64,000 nt of DNA from assembly GCA_027559495.1 (NCBI GenBank), contig JAMXSV010000021.1, positions 806,001-870,000 of the forward strand. Reading direction: 5' to 3'. The notes beneath the pieces are model-generated. The model was not told the DNA's origin. It searched no databases and was given only the letters and a program-made list of their open reading frames with translations. Position numbers and translations under genes: made by a program. This document shows positions 20,222 to 31,506 of the stretch, one piece after another (position 1 is the stretch's first letter; each line of letters starts with the position of its first letter). Source of the DNA: Aurifilum marmelostoma. Its lineage: Eukaryota > Ascomycota > Sordariomycetes > Diaporthales > Cryphonectriaceae.

Positions 20222-23200
20222 ATGACGACGAACTTACGACATGATATTGCATCAAAGCACCGCACCGCGAAAACAGTCCGATTGTTTTGCAGACATCCCC
20301 TCCATTTTAGCATGTTTTCCAGCATTTCCTGATCTCCGCAGTGTGCGGTCTATACAACTCTTCGAAGCGCTCCCGCGCAGCCATTACATACTGTGCTCAC
20401 GCACATCCCGAAGATTGTTACCTAGATGTTTCTGGGTTTTCTTTTTGCTCTCCCTTTTTTCCTTTTTCCTTTCTTTCTTTTTTCATTTACGTCTATTTAT
20501 TTCTTTTTTTGTTTGCCTCTGAGGATCTGGGTTTTCATTGGTGTTTTCGTGAGCGAGTTTTGACTTTTTGCGGGTCGCTCCCGCAACGTCCCTTTCTGTG
20601 CTTGGTTGATTTGTTTTTCAGCAGACTTAGCGAGCGTGTTGATTTCTAGCGATATTTTGTGGGAAAGTCTAGGGGGTTTCAGGTTTTTTCTTCTTCTTTC
20701 CTAGTCATAGTGTTTCATATAGCGGGATTGGGATCGGGGAGAGAGGTCAGGGCCAGGGATTCTTACATCTTGGAAATGGCAGTGCGCCGATATTCCTGTT
20801 GCAATGGGGCTGGTTTGGTTTCGGGAATTTCGTCACGGCATCGACAGGACAGATCTCCGCAGCTCTTGGACCCTTCACGTCCAGAGGTCGACATCTGGCA
20901 CATTCGGGTGCAACCCCCATCAGAGTCCTATCAAGGACATTTGTCAACACCAACAAGAACGACAACAACAGCAGTCTGCCTTTCAGTGGGCAGCCGGAAC
21001 CGGAGGAGCGGGCAGAGAAAAAGGATGATGGCACTTTGGTGTCCACATCGGCTCTTACGGGCAAACAGTGGAGGAGTGAGAGGCCGGGGCGGGCATCGTC
21101 GGTTTACAGGTTCTCACTCGATCGTCTCACGACAGAGTACACACTCCTTTTTGAATTACAATTTTCTTATGTACATGGATTTCCGACTTCGTCTATCATT
21201 TAAATTGAGGAATGGGAGGGAGGGCCTGAAAATGGTGGCGAGATGGGATGAGACGCACTGAATCTTCTCTGGACTCATGCACTCAAGCCCGAAAACGACA
21301 TGTTGAGGATTCACATAAGGGTGAACGGTCGGATACGCAGGGAGGAAGCTTCGAGCCCAAGACTATAGACGTCGCCGGGTATCCAGTTTAGACTTGGGAA
21401 TTGCGCTCTGGGATGAATGCATGTCCGATGATGAACTTTTGTAGCTGAATTTCAAAGCTAAAACGACGACGCATCATAACTCGACTCTCCATTGCATCTT
21501 GACGAAACTACTGCTGTTGCTGGTCTCTCGATCTTTTGCCTACTAAGACGGCAACCATCGTTCTGTGCAAGTGCTGTACTACGACATACTCCTCTATGCC
21601 GGTACGCATATCACCTTGCATGGCATCTCTCAAATCGAAATAACCCGAAAGGAGTAGAAATCAAGGAATAAACGATCTGACCAAACATGTCTCGGTCCTT
21701 CTTCAAGGTTTGTGTCGTCATTCACCAGCATCAGCAGCAGCCCGTAATCGGGGTGAAATGTCTTAGACATGCACGAACCAAGAAATGACACAGACTTGTT
21801 GTACATGGTAGAGAGCGGTTAGGGTATGATTGGGCACCACCACACCATCACTAGAAAACTCAGTGGTGTGTCGCGATGGTGGGCTGGATTTTCTGGCCCC
21901 GTCGCATTCTACGTACAAATCACTCACCCAACCCCTCACGCGTCATATGTGTGGCCGCAACCCGACCCTCCACGATGCAGTGTGAAGAGCAAGGCAGGGA
22001 TGGCTCGTGTTACATCCCAATGGGGCGGGAGGGCGGTGCGGGCTTACGATACGTTGAACAGGTGTGGTATCTCCATGTCGTGTGAGACGTCGAGTGGTCC
22101 GCTTGGGGAGTCAACAGATGACCTGGGCAGATGATGCCCAAGCTAAATCAAATCTCGACTGTCTTCTGCTATCCGAACCGCCCCGCGGACCGGCCTCATG
22201 GCACAATTGGGCAGCATCCAAGTCAGATGAGGCAGGAACTGACGGAAATGATCGACGTCTTATTGACGGACATTAGTGTTTTCGATGGTTCGTTATAGAT
22301 GTGGGAGTCAAGGGGTCAGCAATTTTTTGCTACGGAGATGGCTGTTCAGTGACGGCATTCGCCAGCATGCAGCTCCAGGTAATACCTATATTGACCCTCA
22401 AAGCTGCCTTTGTTTATTCTTTCCCAAGAGGCACAAATGAACCAGTCAAGGGTCATCCAGAGATGACAAAGCCACGCAGAGCACCAGACTCTATGGTGAT
22501 ATGCGATTGGAACTCTGAATCGTCGTAAGCTATGAAGTGGGCAAGGGAAGGAGCCGACGGGCATGTCACCATGTAGGAAGGCACTCCCAGAGATCACGAT
22601 CGCACGCCTCAATACAGAACTCTTTGGCTGCCTGTGCTGCGCTGACCACGCATTTGGTCCGGATACCGCTGCTCACCCGCATGAGAAGTAGCACGTTGCA
22701 ACCACAAGGACGTAAGCACTACAGCCGCCGCCCCAAAGCGCTGTACAATGGCCGTATCAAGCACAAGCATGTTTATCCGACGAGGCTGTCTACATGCTAC
22801 ATTTGCTGAGATTCCAATAGTGAAGCCAGGTCGAGCGGAGCTGTTCGAAAAGGAGCACCAAGATCAAGACGCAAGTCCCCGCAGGTGCTGATCTAATCAT
22901 GGCAGTCTTCTGTATGCCTCGTTTGGAAGGCCCACGCTTATTGCAGACGAGAGTGGCAAGTCACAGACTGGCTCATTAACGTCGAATCCTCCCAGCCGAC
23001 TACGACGTACCCGAGGATGAAAGGCGCCATAATGGTAACATCTATCCTGTAACGAATTCTTGTTGTATTTCATAAGAGGATACAATGTATCACGTTAACA
23101 ACCGTAGACACTACCATCATATTGCTGACGCCCTCTTGTAAGCGGGCCCCTGCCCACGTTCCAAGGCTCAGCAAACCAAGACATCTTCCCTGCGATCCCG

Positions 23201-23665
23201 AAGCAGGTGGTGCTTTGATCTGCGCGTCATGTCGGCATCTGTGAACACCAGCCATGGCCTACGTGACTGAACTGTTCCGAGTCCAGTCGCGTCTGCTTCC
23301 GTCACACCATAGGACGGAGATCTGTCCGCCTGGCCGTGTTAATGACGTTGCGCGGCCAAACCAGGTCTCCGAGCACAACGGGCCTGAGACTTGATGTGAA
23401 CCCTCAGAGACGACAACAAGGCCAGCCAAAAAGTCGCGGCCTCGAAAAATTTCAGGTGGTCAATGGTCACTCACATCCCTCTTCTCCCCACATATGCAGG
23501 TCTACCCAGACAAAAGCCCCCCAGCGAATCTTAGGTGCCCGGCCCGCAGGTGCCAAGTGCGAGAGGCCTTACTTGAAGTCGGGAAAACAATCCTTGGCGA
23601 CAAGAACAACTTGGCATCCATGAGAATAATAAGAGACCGAGAGGCCCCAATAGCTTGGCTCATAC
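20222..23665. other. Gene-poor region between convergent bZIP and Nif1-like genes
   Basis: About 3.4 kb. The first 500 bases after the bZIP stop are T-rich (20430-20520), as expected of a 3' UTR. Small frames exist, the longest 20659-21261, but none looks like a protein gene. A tRNA-like A-box near 22200 lacks a matching T-arm. Confidence 0.5.
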
Positions 23666-26069
23666 CTATTTCTTGCCGCGCGGCTCTTCGACTGGGCCGT
23701 ACTTCTCCTTCCAGATCCTGCGAAGTCGCGTCAGCATCATATTCAGTGCTCATTTAGCTGAGCGAGATACAGTTTCTTGACCATGAACGAAAGTGGATTA
23801 GATTGCACTACTTCGTGCACAAGCAGATGTCCGCATGAAATGGGGGTGGCGGTACCTCTGGCGCACGAAGAGGGCAGCGCCAATGACTTTTCGAAGGTTG
23901 CGAGCCTCAAACGGGACCGCAAGAGCCAGCAATGCCAAAATGAGGCGATACAGTTCGGGGAAGTGCATGGCGTATGTAACGTAGACTGGGTCGCAGTGAA
24001 GAAAATTTCAACCTTGTCATTCTTCGTGCGAGGCAGCTGGTGGTCACAGACGTTGCTCGAGGCTATGGTGGATAGGAGCCAGGCACTTGCGATTGGCAAC
24101 AGCTCTGGCCATCTCTCGACTGACATCACCAGCGAACAGCAGCCCTGGCTACAGCCCTGGTGACATCCACCAAAGCCTGGTAGCAAGACCATTCGGAAAC
24201 GGACATGAGAAAACAGTCTCTGGAACTTACCAAGAATTGCCCAACGTCTTGTTTCCATTCTTCTCGGCTAATCGGTAGTACTTGGCGGCGGCATACTGGA
24301 CAAGAAAAAGAAAAAAAAAGGCAATACGTTAGCCGTACAGAAATGGTTCGCCGAGGATCCTGCAGCTGGTAATAGGTGGAAGTAGCCCCTTCTCATTGTT
24401 GCCCAACGCTCAGGCGGGGGATACCCCGATCGTATGCACGACCTCGAACGCCCCTGTTGGGTTGTGAGCTCTGCAAGCCATGCGAGGACAATCACTGCTA
24501 TCTCTCTCACTGTCTGTGTGCCCTGGGTGGCCCCTTCCGGATGATTGAAATGTCGCATCGCAGACGTATTCAGAAGAGAATGCCTCACCTTGTCTTTCTT
24601 GCAGCCGAAACCCTCCAGGTAGCACCACGCAACCTCGTTCATCGCGTCTTAGGTATAGAAACAATTAGCTTCAATCCGCCAATCAATCCGGCCCCATGAA
24701 CTCTTGATGTCTAATGTAGGCTGTACTTACCGGTATCGCCCAGGTTCGCAGCTGTTTCGTAGTACTGTTCCCAAAGAAATTTCTCGTCAGCCACGGTCTC
24801 AAAGCCGCTTAGAAGTCCGTCCACTTTGGACGACGACACCATAGTAGGCAAGCATAAACCTGAGCTCAAACGAGTCCGAACTCACTTGTTTAGCAGCGAG
24901 CGGGTCCTTTTCGATCCCCCAACCATGGCGAAAGCAGTTGGCCAGTTCAAAAATTGCCAGCACTAACTCTCCCTTAGCAGCGCCTCCTTTTTTCAAGCCA
25001 GCCTGCAGTGCCAGGCTTTCGACATCGGCGGCGTTCTTCGCAGCTGCTGATAGGAAGAATATTGCTCTTTCAGGCTCCGGTTCACAGCCCCAACCATGCC
25101 TATATCAAGCCGTTGTCAGCGTTTGTATTCTCCATAATCAAGACCCGCATTCATTCCATAAAGATCGAAAGCAATGCGCACGTTACTTGGACTGTGCGCG
25201 GGAAGAATATCGTGTCCTTCTGTATATTGCGGCGAACCATCAATCAGCTCGCCTTTTAGGCAACTCTCTTCTGTCACTCACCTCAGGGCAAGGCCATAAA
25301 GGACCTGGCTTAGTGGATTGTTCGCCCCATTCGGATCCGCCAGAACACCGAATAATCTAGTCGACTGTCGCAGGTCGCCCTCCTCGTGCAGGCGTATCGC
25401 CTCTTGTATATCCTTGTCGATGCCCGGCGTGCTGGCCACGCCATTCTGCGGGTCTGATCCAGTCCCATCATCAACGGCACGCAAGCTCCCAAAGCCATCC
25501 TTCTCAGAAGCTGGACTTATGGGGCCCGCCGGCGAGGGGGGCCCGCTTCGGTGCAACATCTCGTTCTCGTTGGCGGTCTTAGCGAGTATCGTAGCACGCT
25601 TTTCCCACTGCAGCTCAGTGACGTCTCTGTCGGCGCCCTGGTCGGCTGTCGTTGTGATGATCTCAGGGAGGTCGACTGGGACATTGTCGGAACTCGCAGG
25701 GGACCTCGACAGATGTAGGCGCTGCGAAAGACGCCGGCCAACTGAGGACCTGTCCGGCGTGTTGCTGCTGTTCCTGCTCGACACCGAAGAGCCCCGGGAT
25801 GGACGGCTAGGCCGGAGCACATCGGACAGGCGCCGGGTACGAGAGCCACTTGAGGGGGAGTGGGCATCGTTTGCGCTCAAGTAGTCGGCCCCATGACCCT
25901 CGTTCATGCTAGCTGGCGAACTCGGCGGGTGGATGACCTCCTGTGTGTTCGTGTCCGAGCGCAGAAAGGTGAACTCTGGCGCCTGCAGTGTATTCACGGC
26001 ATCCTTCCTCCGGTTGTCATGACTCTCTTCTATCCTGTCCTTCTTCTTGAGAATATCTCGCAACCCCAT
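23666..26069 (-). CDS. nif1: Sel1-repeat protein, Nif1/Dsf2-like, 6 exons
   Basis: Minus-strand exons are 26069-25282, 25099-24886, 24764-24731, 24647-24589, 24295-24231 and 23717-23666, all joined GT...AG in frame, giving about 403 aa. The start MGLRDILKKKD matches the conserved N-terminus I know from fungal proteins annotated as cell-cycle inhibitor Nif1. A Ser/Arg-rich, probably disordered region follows (RRLSDVLRPSRPSRGSS). The C-terminal third has Sel1-like repeats: SQVLYGLALRHGWGCEP, ANCFRHGWGIEKDPLAAKQ, NEVAWCYLEGFGCKKDK and YAAAKYYRLAEKNGNKTLG. Sel1 repeats are alpha-helical scaffolds; S. pombe Nif1 binds the Nim1 kinase to restrain mitotic entry, and S. cerevisiae Dsf2 is related. 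The exact role here is inferred from family. The last intron (513 nt) is unusually long for this genome. A Skt5/Chs4-type chitin synthase activator is a less likely alternative. Confidence 0.82.
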
Positions 26070-27242
26070 GTTTGCGGCTGTGACGCAGTATCTGTCGCTC
26101 TGCTGGTCGGGTGCTGATCACACCACAAGGCACACAGGAGACCAGGGCCCAGTAACCGTTGGCTATACAGCGTTCTATTTCAAGACTCTCGGCTGGTAGT
26201 AACAAATACGATCGTGTAGGCTCGAAGAAGTATCTCGGTACGGTCGGTGTCGCTTGTTGACGTGCAGTGTTCAGAAGTATCGAGAGGCTCTTTCAGACCC
26301 AGTGGAACGTGTGAGTAGTAGAGTACTGGCTGGATTGAGGGGGGGGAAATACAAGGTGTTGCAAGCGATAATGACCACTGACCACCTGTATCATCAAAAA
26401 ATGAGGACTGGATACAACCCAAGGTCTAACATACTTTCTCGCTCTTGCTGTGAAGTAAGAAATTGGCCGCTAATCATCCAGAAGGATCATAGCCTTTGGG
26501 TTCCGTTAAGTGATGACAGGAGCTGCCGTCCCCGGCAGCGGTTGTTGGCTGCCTTGCAGCTGAGAAATAAGCTTCGCCAACAAGGGAGGAGAAGGCTGTG
26601 CGCATGACTGTCGGAACTTGGCTTTGTTCCTGTTCCCTCTCTCTGGCTAGCAATTGAGGAAGCCCTCCGCCTGTTGCTAACGATAACGACTGGTATGTAG
26701 CAGCATTGTAGCAAGTAGCAGGAAAAGAGCCAAACCTGCCGCCAAAATGACACGGCGGGGCTGAATACAGTGGATGTTGAAGCACTTGGTGGAGAGCCAA
26801 GCACCACGTCTGCCAAGGCGCAGCGGGCGTTCCGAACAAAAATGGGGTGCACTTTCCGATTGCGTGCGTGCACATGGCATTATAACACCCATGCCACAAG
26901 CACAAACGTGATGTTATATTCGAATCCCAAGCGTGCCTGACCTAGGCATTCTTTGTTTGCAGCACAGAAAAGCAGGAACCTGTAGCAGAATTGTCTGCCA
27001 TATTTGTGTTTGCCGCCGTTGGTAAATTACTTGGGCCATGAGAGAGGGCTGAGCGGCGCTGACGGAGCGGGCCTTCAAGCTGAGCCGATGCCTCAAATGA
27101 CTCGAATACATATTGCGCACACGGCTGGCTGTTGGTATCTGCAAAGATGAATCTGATGTTCGTTTGGCTTGCAATCTGGTTTAGTGCAATAATTGACACG
27201 ATGACAGGACTCTTCTAGGTTCACAGGCTTCCAATGGCTGTA
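26070..27242. other. Intergenic region upstream of the Nif1-like gene
   Basis: About 1.2 kb between the tandem minus-strand Nif1-like and questin-oxidase-like genes. It holds the Nif1-like promoter and the 3' end of its neighbour. No coding or RNA gene was recognised. Confidence 0.5.
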
Positions 27243-28490
27243 TTATGAGAATGTCCATCCCTCAAAGTCATCAACGAACCGGACGGCTGAGGCAAGGTAG
27301 CGCTCATGGACATCCCCCCATGTGCTGGCGGCCTCCCTCATGGCCCTGACCGCTTTCACAAAGTGCGCATCCGTGGCCCACCGCGAGTTCAATGCCTTAT
27401 CCTCAACGTATGACCATGTCTTGGCCGCGGACCCTTCCGGCCACGGGACATAGTCTGGGTCGATCTTGGGTCTCAGCTCGGCAATGTAGACGGCCACAGT
27501 GAACAACCACCACTGCCGCACCAGCGAAACATGGAATTCAGTCGGAATGAATGGCAGCAGAGTTCGCACGGCATGGCTTGTGGTGAGCAAGTGGACGACC
27601 CGGAACTTGTATGAATGCGTCCCAGGAGGAACAGTGGCGACGAGCAGGGCAGTGGCAGCCTCCTGACTCTCCTGGAAACGCCTGACAGGGTCTTGGCCGA
27701 CACACCAGGCGGTCCAGTACTCCAACAACAGCTCCTCATGCTCATTGAACAGAGTCTCGATGTCGCCAGGCCCCTCGTGTCCATCGAACAGCCCATCGAG
27801 CCTACCATCACTGCGGATCCTATCAAGGATTTCCGAGAGTGAGGTGGAGGAGAAGGCTCCCTTTGGCGGCGGGCGCGAGTACTTGGGTTCGTCGAGATAC
27901 TTGTGCATGAAATTGTACTGCGTGGCTGTCATGGCCAAGGCTTCGATGGCGACCTCTTTGCTGTCTATCTCGTATGCGTAGCCTAGATGTATCAGGGGAT
28001 GGCCTAGACCGGCAATGACATTGTTGATGAGGGGGGCGCCACCATCTGGGGGAGCAAACATGAACTCTTGAACGACTTTCTTCCACTCGTAATTTGCCTT
28101 CCTGGTGGCCAACTGGTCTTCGAAGAAATCAATGAAAGCTCTCTGGTAGCTTCTTCGGCCCAGGAAGTCCCTCCAATCATCCTCGGTGATCTCCTCGGGG
28201 CTGTCAGGCCAAGGTTCGAGCTCCTTGGACTCTTGGTCGTAGATGGTGTGAAGCTGTGGAATGGAGGCCCCGAGGATGTAGGCGGAGCTGAGAATATGTG
28301 GTAGGTGGTTGTGGTAATGTAGCGAGTGATAGAGAATAGCATGGTTGACATGGTTGGCGCGTAAGAGGTGCTTGAGGGTGCGGGGGCGCTTGTCTGGGTT
28401 GGACTCAACAGCGTGAACTTTGACGGGTTCAAGGTGGATAGTCTGATGGGCAGGCGACCCGAGCAGCCGGCTGTAAATGTAGGACAGCAT
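27243..28490 (-). CDS. Questin-oxidase-like protein (DUF4243)
   Basis: A single-exon frame of 415 residues starting MLSYIYSRLLGSPAH. It matches the fungal questin-oxidase-like family (AflY/GedK type, DUF4243) in overall length and in features such as LLRANHVNHAILYHSLHYHNHLPH near the N-terminus, a His/Tyr-rich start, PLINNVIAGLGHPLIHLGYAYEI in the middle and the C-terminal RYLASAVRFVDDFEGW. Characterised members open an anthraquinone ring by Baeyer-Villiger-like oxidation (questin in geodin synthesis; AflY in aflatoxin synthesis). Many fungal genomes also carry stand-alone members of unknown substrate. No polyketide synthase or other biosynthetic gene is visible nearby, so its function here cannot be assigned. 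It is divergent from RPE1 across 872 bases. Confidence 0.8.
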   Translation of the reverse strand: MLSYIYSRLLGSPAHQTIHLEPVKVHAVESNPDKRPRTLKHLLRANHVNHAILYHSLHYHNHLPHILSSAYILGASIPQLHTIYDQESKELEPWPDSPEEITEDDWRDFLGRRSYQRAFIDFFEDQLATRKANYEWKKVVQEFMFAPPDGGAPLINNVIAGLGHPLIHLGYAYEIDSKEVAIEALAMTATQYNFMHKYLDEPKYSRPPPKGAFSSTSLSEILDRIRSDGRLDGLFDGHEGPGDIETLFNEHEELLLEYWTAWCVGQDPVRRFQESQEAATALLVATVPPGTHSYKFRVVHLLTTSHAVRTLLPFIPTEFHVSLVRQWWLFTVAVYIAELRPKIDPDYVPWPEGSAAKTWSYVEDKALNSRWATDAHFVKAVRAMREAASTWGDVHERYLASAVRFVDDFEGWTFS

Positions 28491-29362
28491 CGTGGGTGCT
28501 GGGATTGCGAACCAGGTGAGAGAGCAATTGCAAGGAAACCTTTCCGGTCTTGATGTTTCCGCGAGGGGATGAGGAAGAAGGAGTGGTTTGCCACCGGTAG
28601 TGATTATATGTTCGTGTTGAAGGAGTGGTGCTGATCGATTCGGTCACCATGCGCGCATGAGACCACAAGTTAAAACGCGGCAGCGGACCAGCACGGCGTA
28701 AAGACGTTGTTCGGAGATGAAATGTCAGAACCGTGCTCGATCGAGGTGGTGGTAAGGGTTTGCACCGAGTTCGATTCCCAACACTTCTCAGATCAGACCA
28801 GTTGAATCTACTAGCCGCTGTACCTCATACTGGGTAATTTCGGACCCTAACACTGTCGCTGCTTGCTCTCGAGGTATATAGCGAGATCAGAGTGGCAATC
28901 AGTATTCTCTGTCGACGTTGTCCCAGATTTGCGGCAGATATTTGACCAATATGCTCCTTGAAGGCAATTGATGTATCCATGCGAGGAAGTCGGTCAGGAG
29001 CAGAGTCGATGGCTTTACGTTGAATGTGCTGGGCCTTTAGTTTCTTAGTACCCTTGTATTACTTGCCCGGTACTGTGTACTGTGTATAAGCGGCTACCCC
29101 ACTGAATACTCGCGTGGCTGCTGATGCAATAGCGCCCTTGGAGTACTGTACCGCACCCAAGCATCGACGTCACTGGCCCAAGCTCACCCCTGTGCCCCTC
29201 CCCCCGCGACCCGCTATTATGTATCCAGGCTGACAGTGAGACATGGCATGATACAGGCTGCAGGTGCAAATCTTCAATTGCAGGTGCGAATTTTCTCCTG
29301 TGTAGAGTTAGCTGTACGAGCAAGAAAACCTCACCCAGGCTCGCCAGAACCAAATCAACGAG
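28491..29362. promoter_or_regulatory. Divergent intergenic region, questin-oxidase-like / RPE1
   Basis: 872 bases between two divergent start codons, containing both promoters. A TTCGATTC element near 28771 looks like a tRNA B-box but lacks a paired T-stem and an acceptor stem. No other site was recognised. Confidence 0.5.
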
Positions 29363-30242
29363 ATGGCACCGAACGCGATCATTGCACCTTCTATCCTGTC
29401 GGCAGACTTTGCCAAGCTGGGGGCAGAATGTGCAAAGACAATGGACCAGGGCGCCGACTGGCTTCATGTCGATATCATGTCTGTCAACTTCTAGCGGTGC
29501 CCCTCGACTCTCCCCCCATCGTGCTGACCACAATCACTCCCAGGGATGGCCACTTCGTCCCAAACATAACCTTTGGCGCACCCGTCGTGGCCAAGATTCG
29601 ATCTCACGTTGAGAAGCCCACCGTTCGCCATGGTCGCGGGACCTTCGACTGCCACATGATGATCGCCGAGCCCAAGCGATGGGTCAAGGAGTTTCAGAAC
29701 GCTGGCTGCGATCTATACTGCTTCCACTACGAGGCTGCCTTCTCCACCGCCGCAGAAACACCGAGCGGCCACTCCGACCAAAAAACAAACCCCAAGGACC
29801 TGATCCGGTATATCCACGACTGTGGCCTGCAGGCCGGCATTGCGCTCAAGCCCAAGACTAGTGTTGATGTGCTGTGGGACATATTGGAGAACTCCAACGA
29901 GGCAGAGAGGCCCGATGTGGGTTATGCCCTCTTGTCATAGGCCAGCTGTGCTGGGAATGCTAACTCTCTCCATAGATGGTGCTCATCATGACGGTGGAGC
30001 CGGGCTTCGGAGGCCAGAAGTTCATGGCAAGCGAGCTGCCCAAGGTGCAGGAGTTAAGGAAACGGTATCCGGAGCTTAATATCGAGGTCGATGGTGGACT
30101 GGGTCCCAGCACCATCGATCAGGCCGCTGATGCCGGTGCCAACGTGATTGTGGCTGGTAGCGCTGTGTTCGGGGCCCAGGATCCAGCCGAGGTGATTTCC
30201 CTCCTGCGCAAAAAGGTTGACGAAAGATCGGGCAAGATATAA
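29363..30242 (+). CDS. RPE1: Ribulose-phosphate 3-epimerase, 3 exons
   Basis: Exons 29363-29478, 29544-29916 and 29976-30242 give about 251 aa. The family signature is complete: IAPSILSADFAKLG, WLHVDIMDGHFVPNITFG (H35 and D37 are metal-binding positions), FDCHMMIAEP, MTVEPGFGGQKF and VDGGLGPSTI, with the C-terminal GSAVFGA phosphate-binding loop. A fungal insertion (VEKPTVRHGRGT) precedes FDCHMMI. Known role: interconverts ribulose-5-phosphate and xylulose-5-phosphate in the cytosolic pentose phosphate pathway. Intron 1 uses a GTCTGT donor, which is less usual but is forced by the conserved HVDIM|DGHF reading. The second intron has a clean GCTAAC branch site. The start ATG follows a short leader and gives the canonical N-terminus MAPNAIIAPSIL. 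Confidence 0.95.
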
Positions 30243-30475
30243 AAGCATCAGCACAAGGATGGTGTTGGATTGTTCCCCATTCATCTCTCCATGCAAGAAA
30301 GCCCGCATGCTTTAGATTAGCCAGCAATATAGGAAGCGACTTCGCTACATTCTTCTGCCATGGCTCTCAGCTTTCGGCCAGTGTGAGGATTCTCCTCACT
30401 CTCCTTCTCGCTTGTTGAGCACGTGTAACAGCACTTACTCTTTGTGTTGCTCACTCGCGGTCGTTTACCACGATC

Positions 30476-30845
30476 TCACATCACAACGCACTTCAAATCG
30501 AAGCCAGGGTCCTTCTTGCTGGGACCGAGCCCCACTCTGAAGCCATTGGTCTCTTTAGTGATCATACCTAAAGCCGCTGCCGTCAACAAGATCCTGATAT
30601 GAGCAGTCCCTATTGACACTCTCTGTTTGCATTTCATCATACTCACGAACGAAGTTTCTATCGTACCATCCGTGCAGGTCGTGTACTGGACACTGGAGGC
30701 TCTCGTATTCTTGCGGGTGAAATTTGACACGCGACTTGCCAAACTGCTCGCACTGGCTGAAACCAGCATTTGGCGTACACTGGGTGTGAATTTGTAGCCA
30801 TCGGCATCGACACAGCCGGTTCTCGTAGATGACTGCCTCGCACAT
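30476..30845 (-). CDS. Small Cys-rich protein, 2 exons, function unknown
   Basis: The exons on the minus strand are 30845-30647 and 30567-30476, with a GTGAGT...TTTAG intron that keeps the frame and gives 96 aa. The protein starts MCEAVIYENRLCRCRW and ends GLGPSKKDPGFDLKCVVM. Cysteines fall at about 2, 12, 14, 23, 32, 52 and 93. There is no signal peptide, so disulphide-rich secretion is unlikely and metal binding is more plausible. Many fungi encode short intracellular proteins starting Met-Cys with a second Cys about ten residues on; their function is unknown to me. The splice choice is inferred: reading through gives a different tail. The C2/C12 spacing is shared with the gene at 33164. 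It is divergent from the HAD gene and convergent with RPE1. Confidence 0.62.
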
Positions 30846-31506
30846 CTCGGTGGAAACTTTGACGGGTCAAAAGTGATGGATATTGTGGCTGACTTTTTCC
30901 AAATGGGCGTTTTGTGTTTTTCTTTTCTTTTTTTTTTCCTCCCTTTCTTTGGGTCTTGAGCCTCCCTCCTATTATTGATGTTGCCTTTTCGCTCTCTTGT
31001 CCGATCTCCTTTTGGGAAAGGTGCGAGTTGGTCGATCAATGCTGGCCTAGGTAGGACAAGGTAGTTTTTAAGCTTGGCAATTGGTGAAAAAGGGAGCCGT
31101 GTAAAATGCCAACCACTCAGGGTGAGAAAGGTACTACTTTCGGGACTGCCTCGACCTCCTTCCAACTTCCTAGACATCTTTTGTCTTGCCAGATATTCGA
31201 CTCACTGAGTTCCATGAGGCATCCAGTTTGACCGCGCCACTTTGATCTTTGATTCTACAGACTCGCACCTTCATTCCTTAATCCTTTATCTTACTCAGTC
31301 TACTACGGTCCGGTCTTGGGAGCTACGCACCAAGAACTTCAACTTCGTCTAACGACGCTTCGTGGGACTGGGAGGCCCATTATTTGCGCCGGCCTTGTCA
31401 CTGCTCTTGTTCAGTCACAAAAATATTCGGCGTTCGGTTTTCTTGCCCCTATCGGGGGGCTCTTTAATCTTCCCCGGTTGAACCAGGGTTTCAGTAGGCG
31501 CTCGTC
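30846..31506. promoter_or_regulatory. Divergent promoter region, small Cys-rich gene / HAD gene
   Basis: 661 bases between divergent starts. It contains an A/T-rich pyrimidine tract (30910-30950, T-rich on the plus strand). Some minus-strand frame continues upstream of the Cys-rich gene, but its sequence is lysine-rich low complexity and not protein-like. Confidence 0.5.

Noticed and set aside
20659..21261. 200-codon plus-strand frame after the bZIP gene
   Set aside because: Arg/Ser-rich translation without domain or conserved start; lies in the expected 3' UTR and intergenic DNA.
22180..22270. Possible tRNA (A-box-like TGGCACAATTGG)
   Set aside because: No TTCRA T-loop with a paired stem follows at the right distance, and no matching acceptor stem was found.
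28741..28800. tRNA B-box-like GTTCGATTC
   Set aside because: The T-stem is not complementary and no cloverleaf can be drawn on either strand.
30476..31177. 233-codon minus-strand frame extending beyond the small Cys-rich gene
   Set aside because: The upstream part is lysine-rich promoter DNA. The spliced 96-aa model starting at 30845 gives a coherent Cys-rich protein and uses canonical GTGAGT...TTTAG sites.
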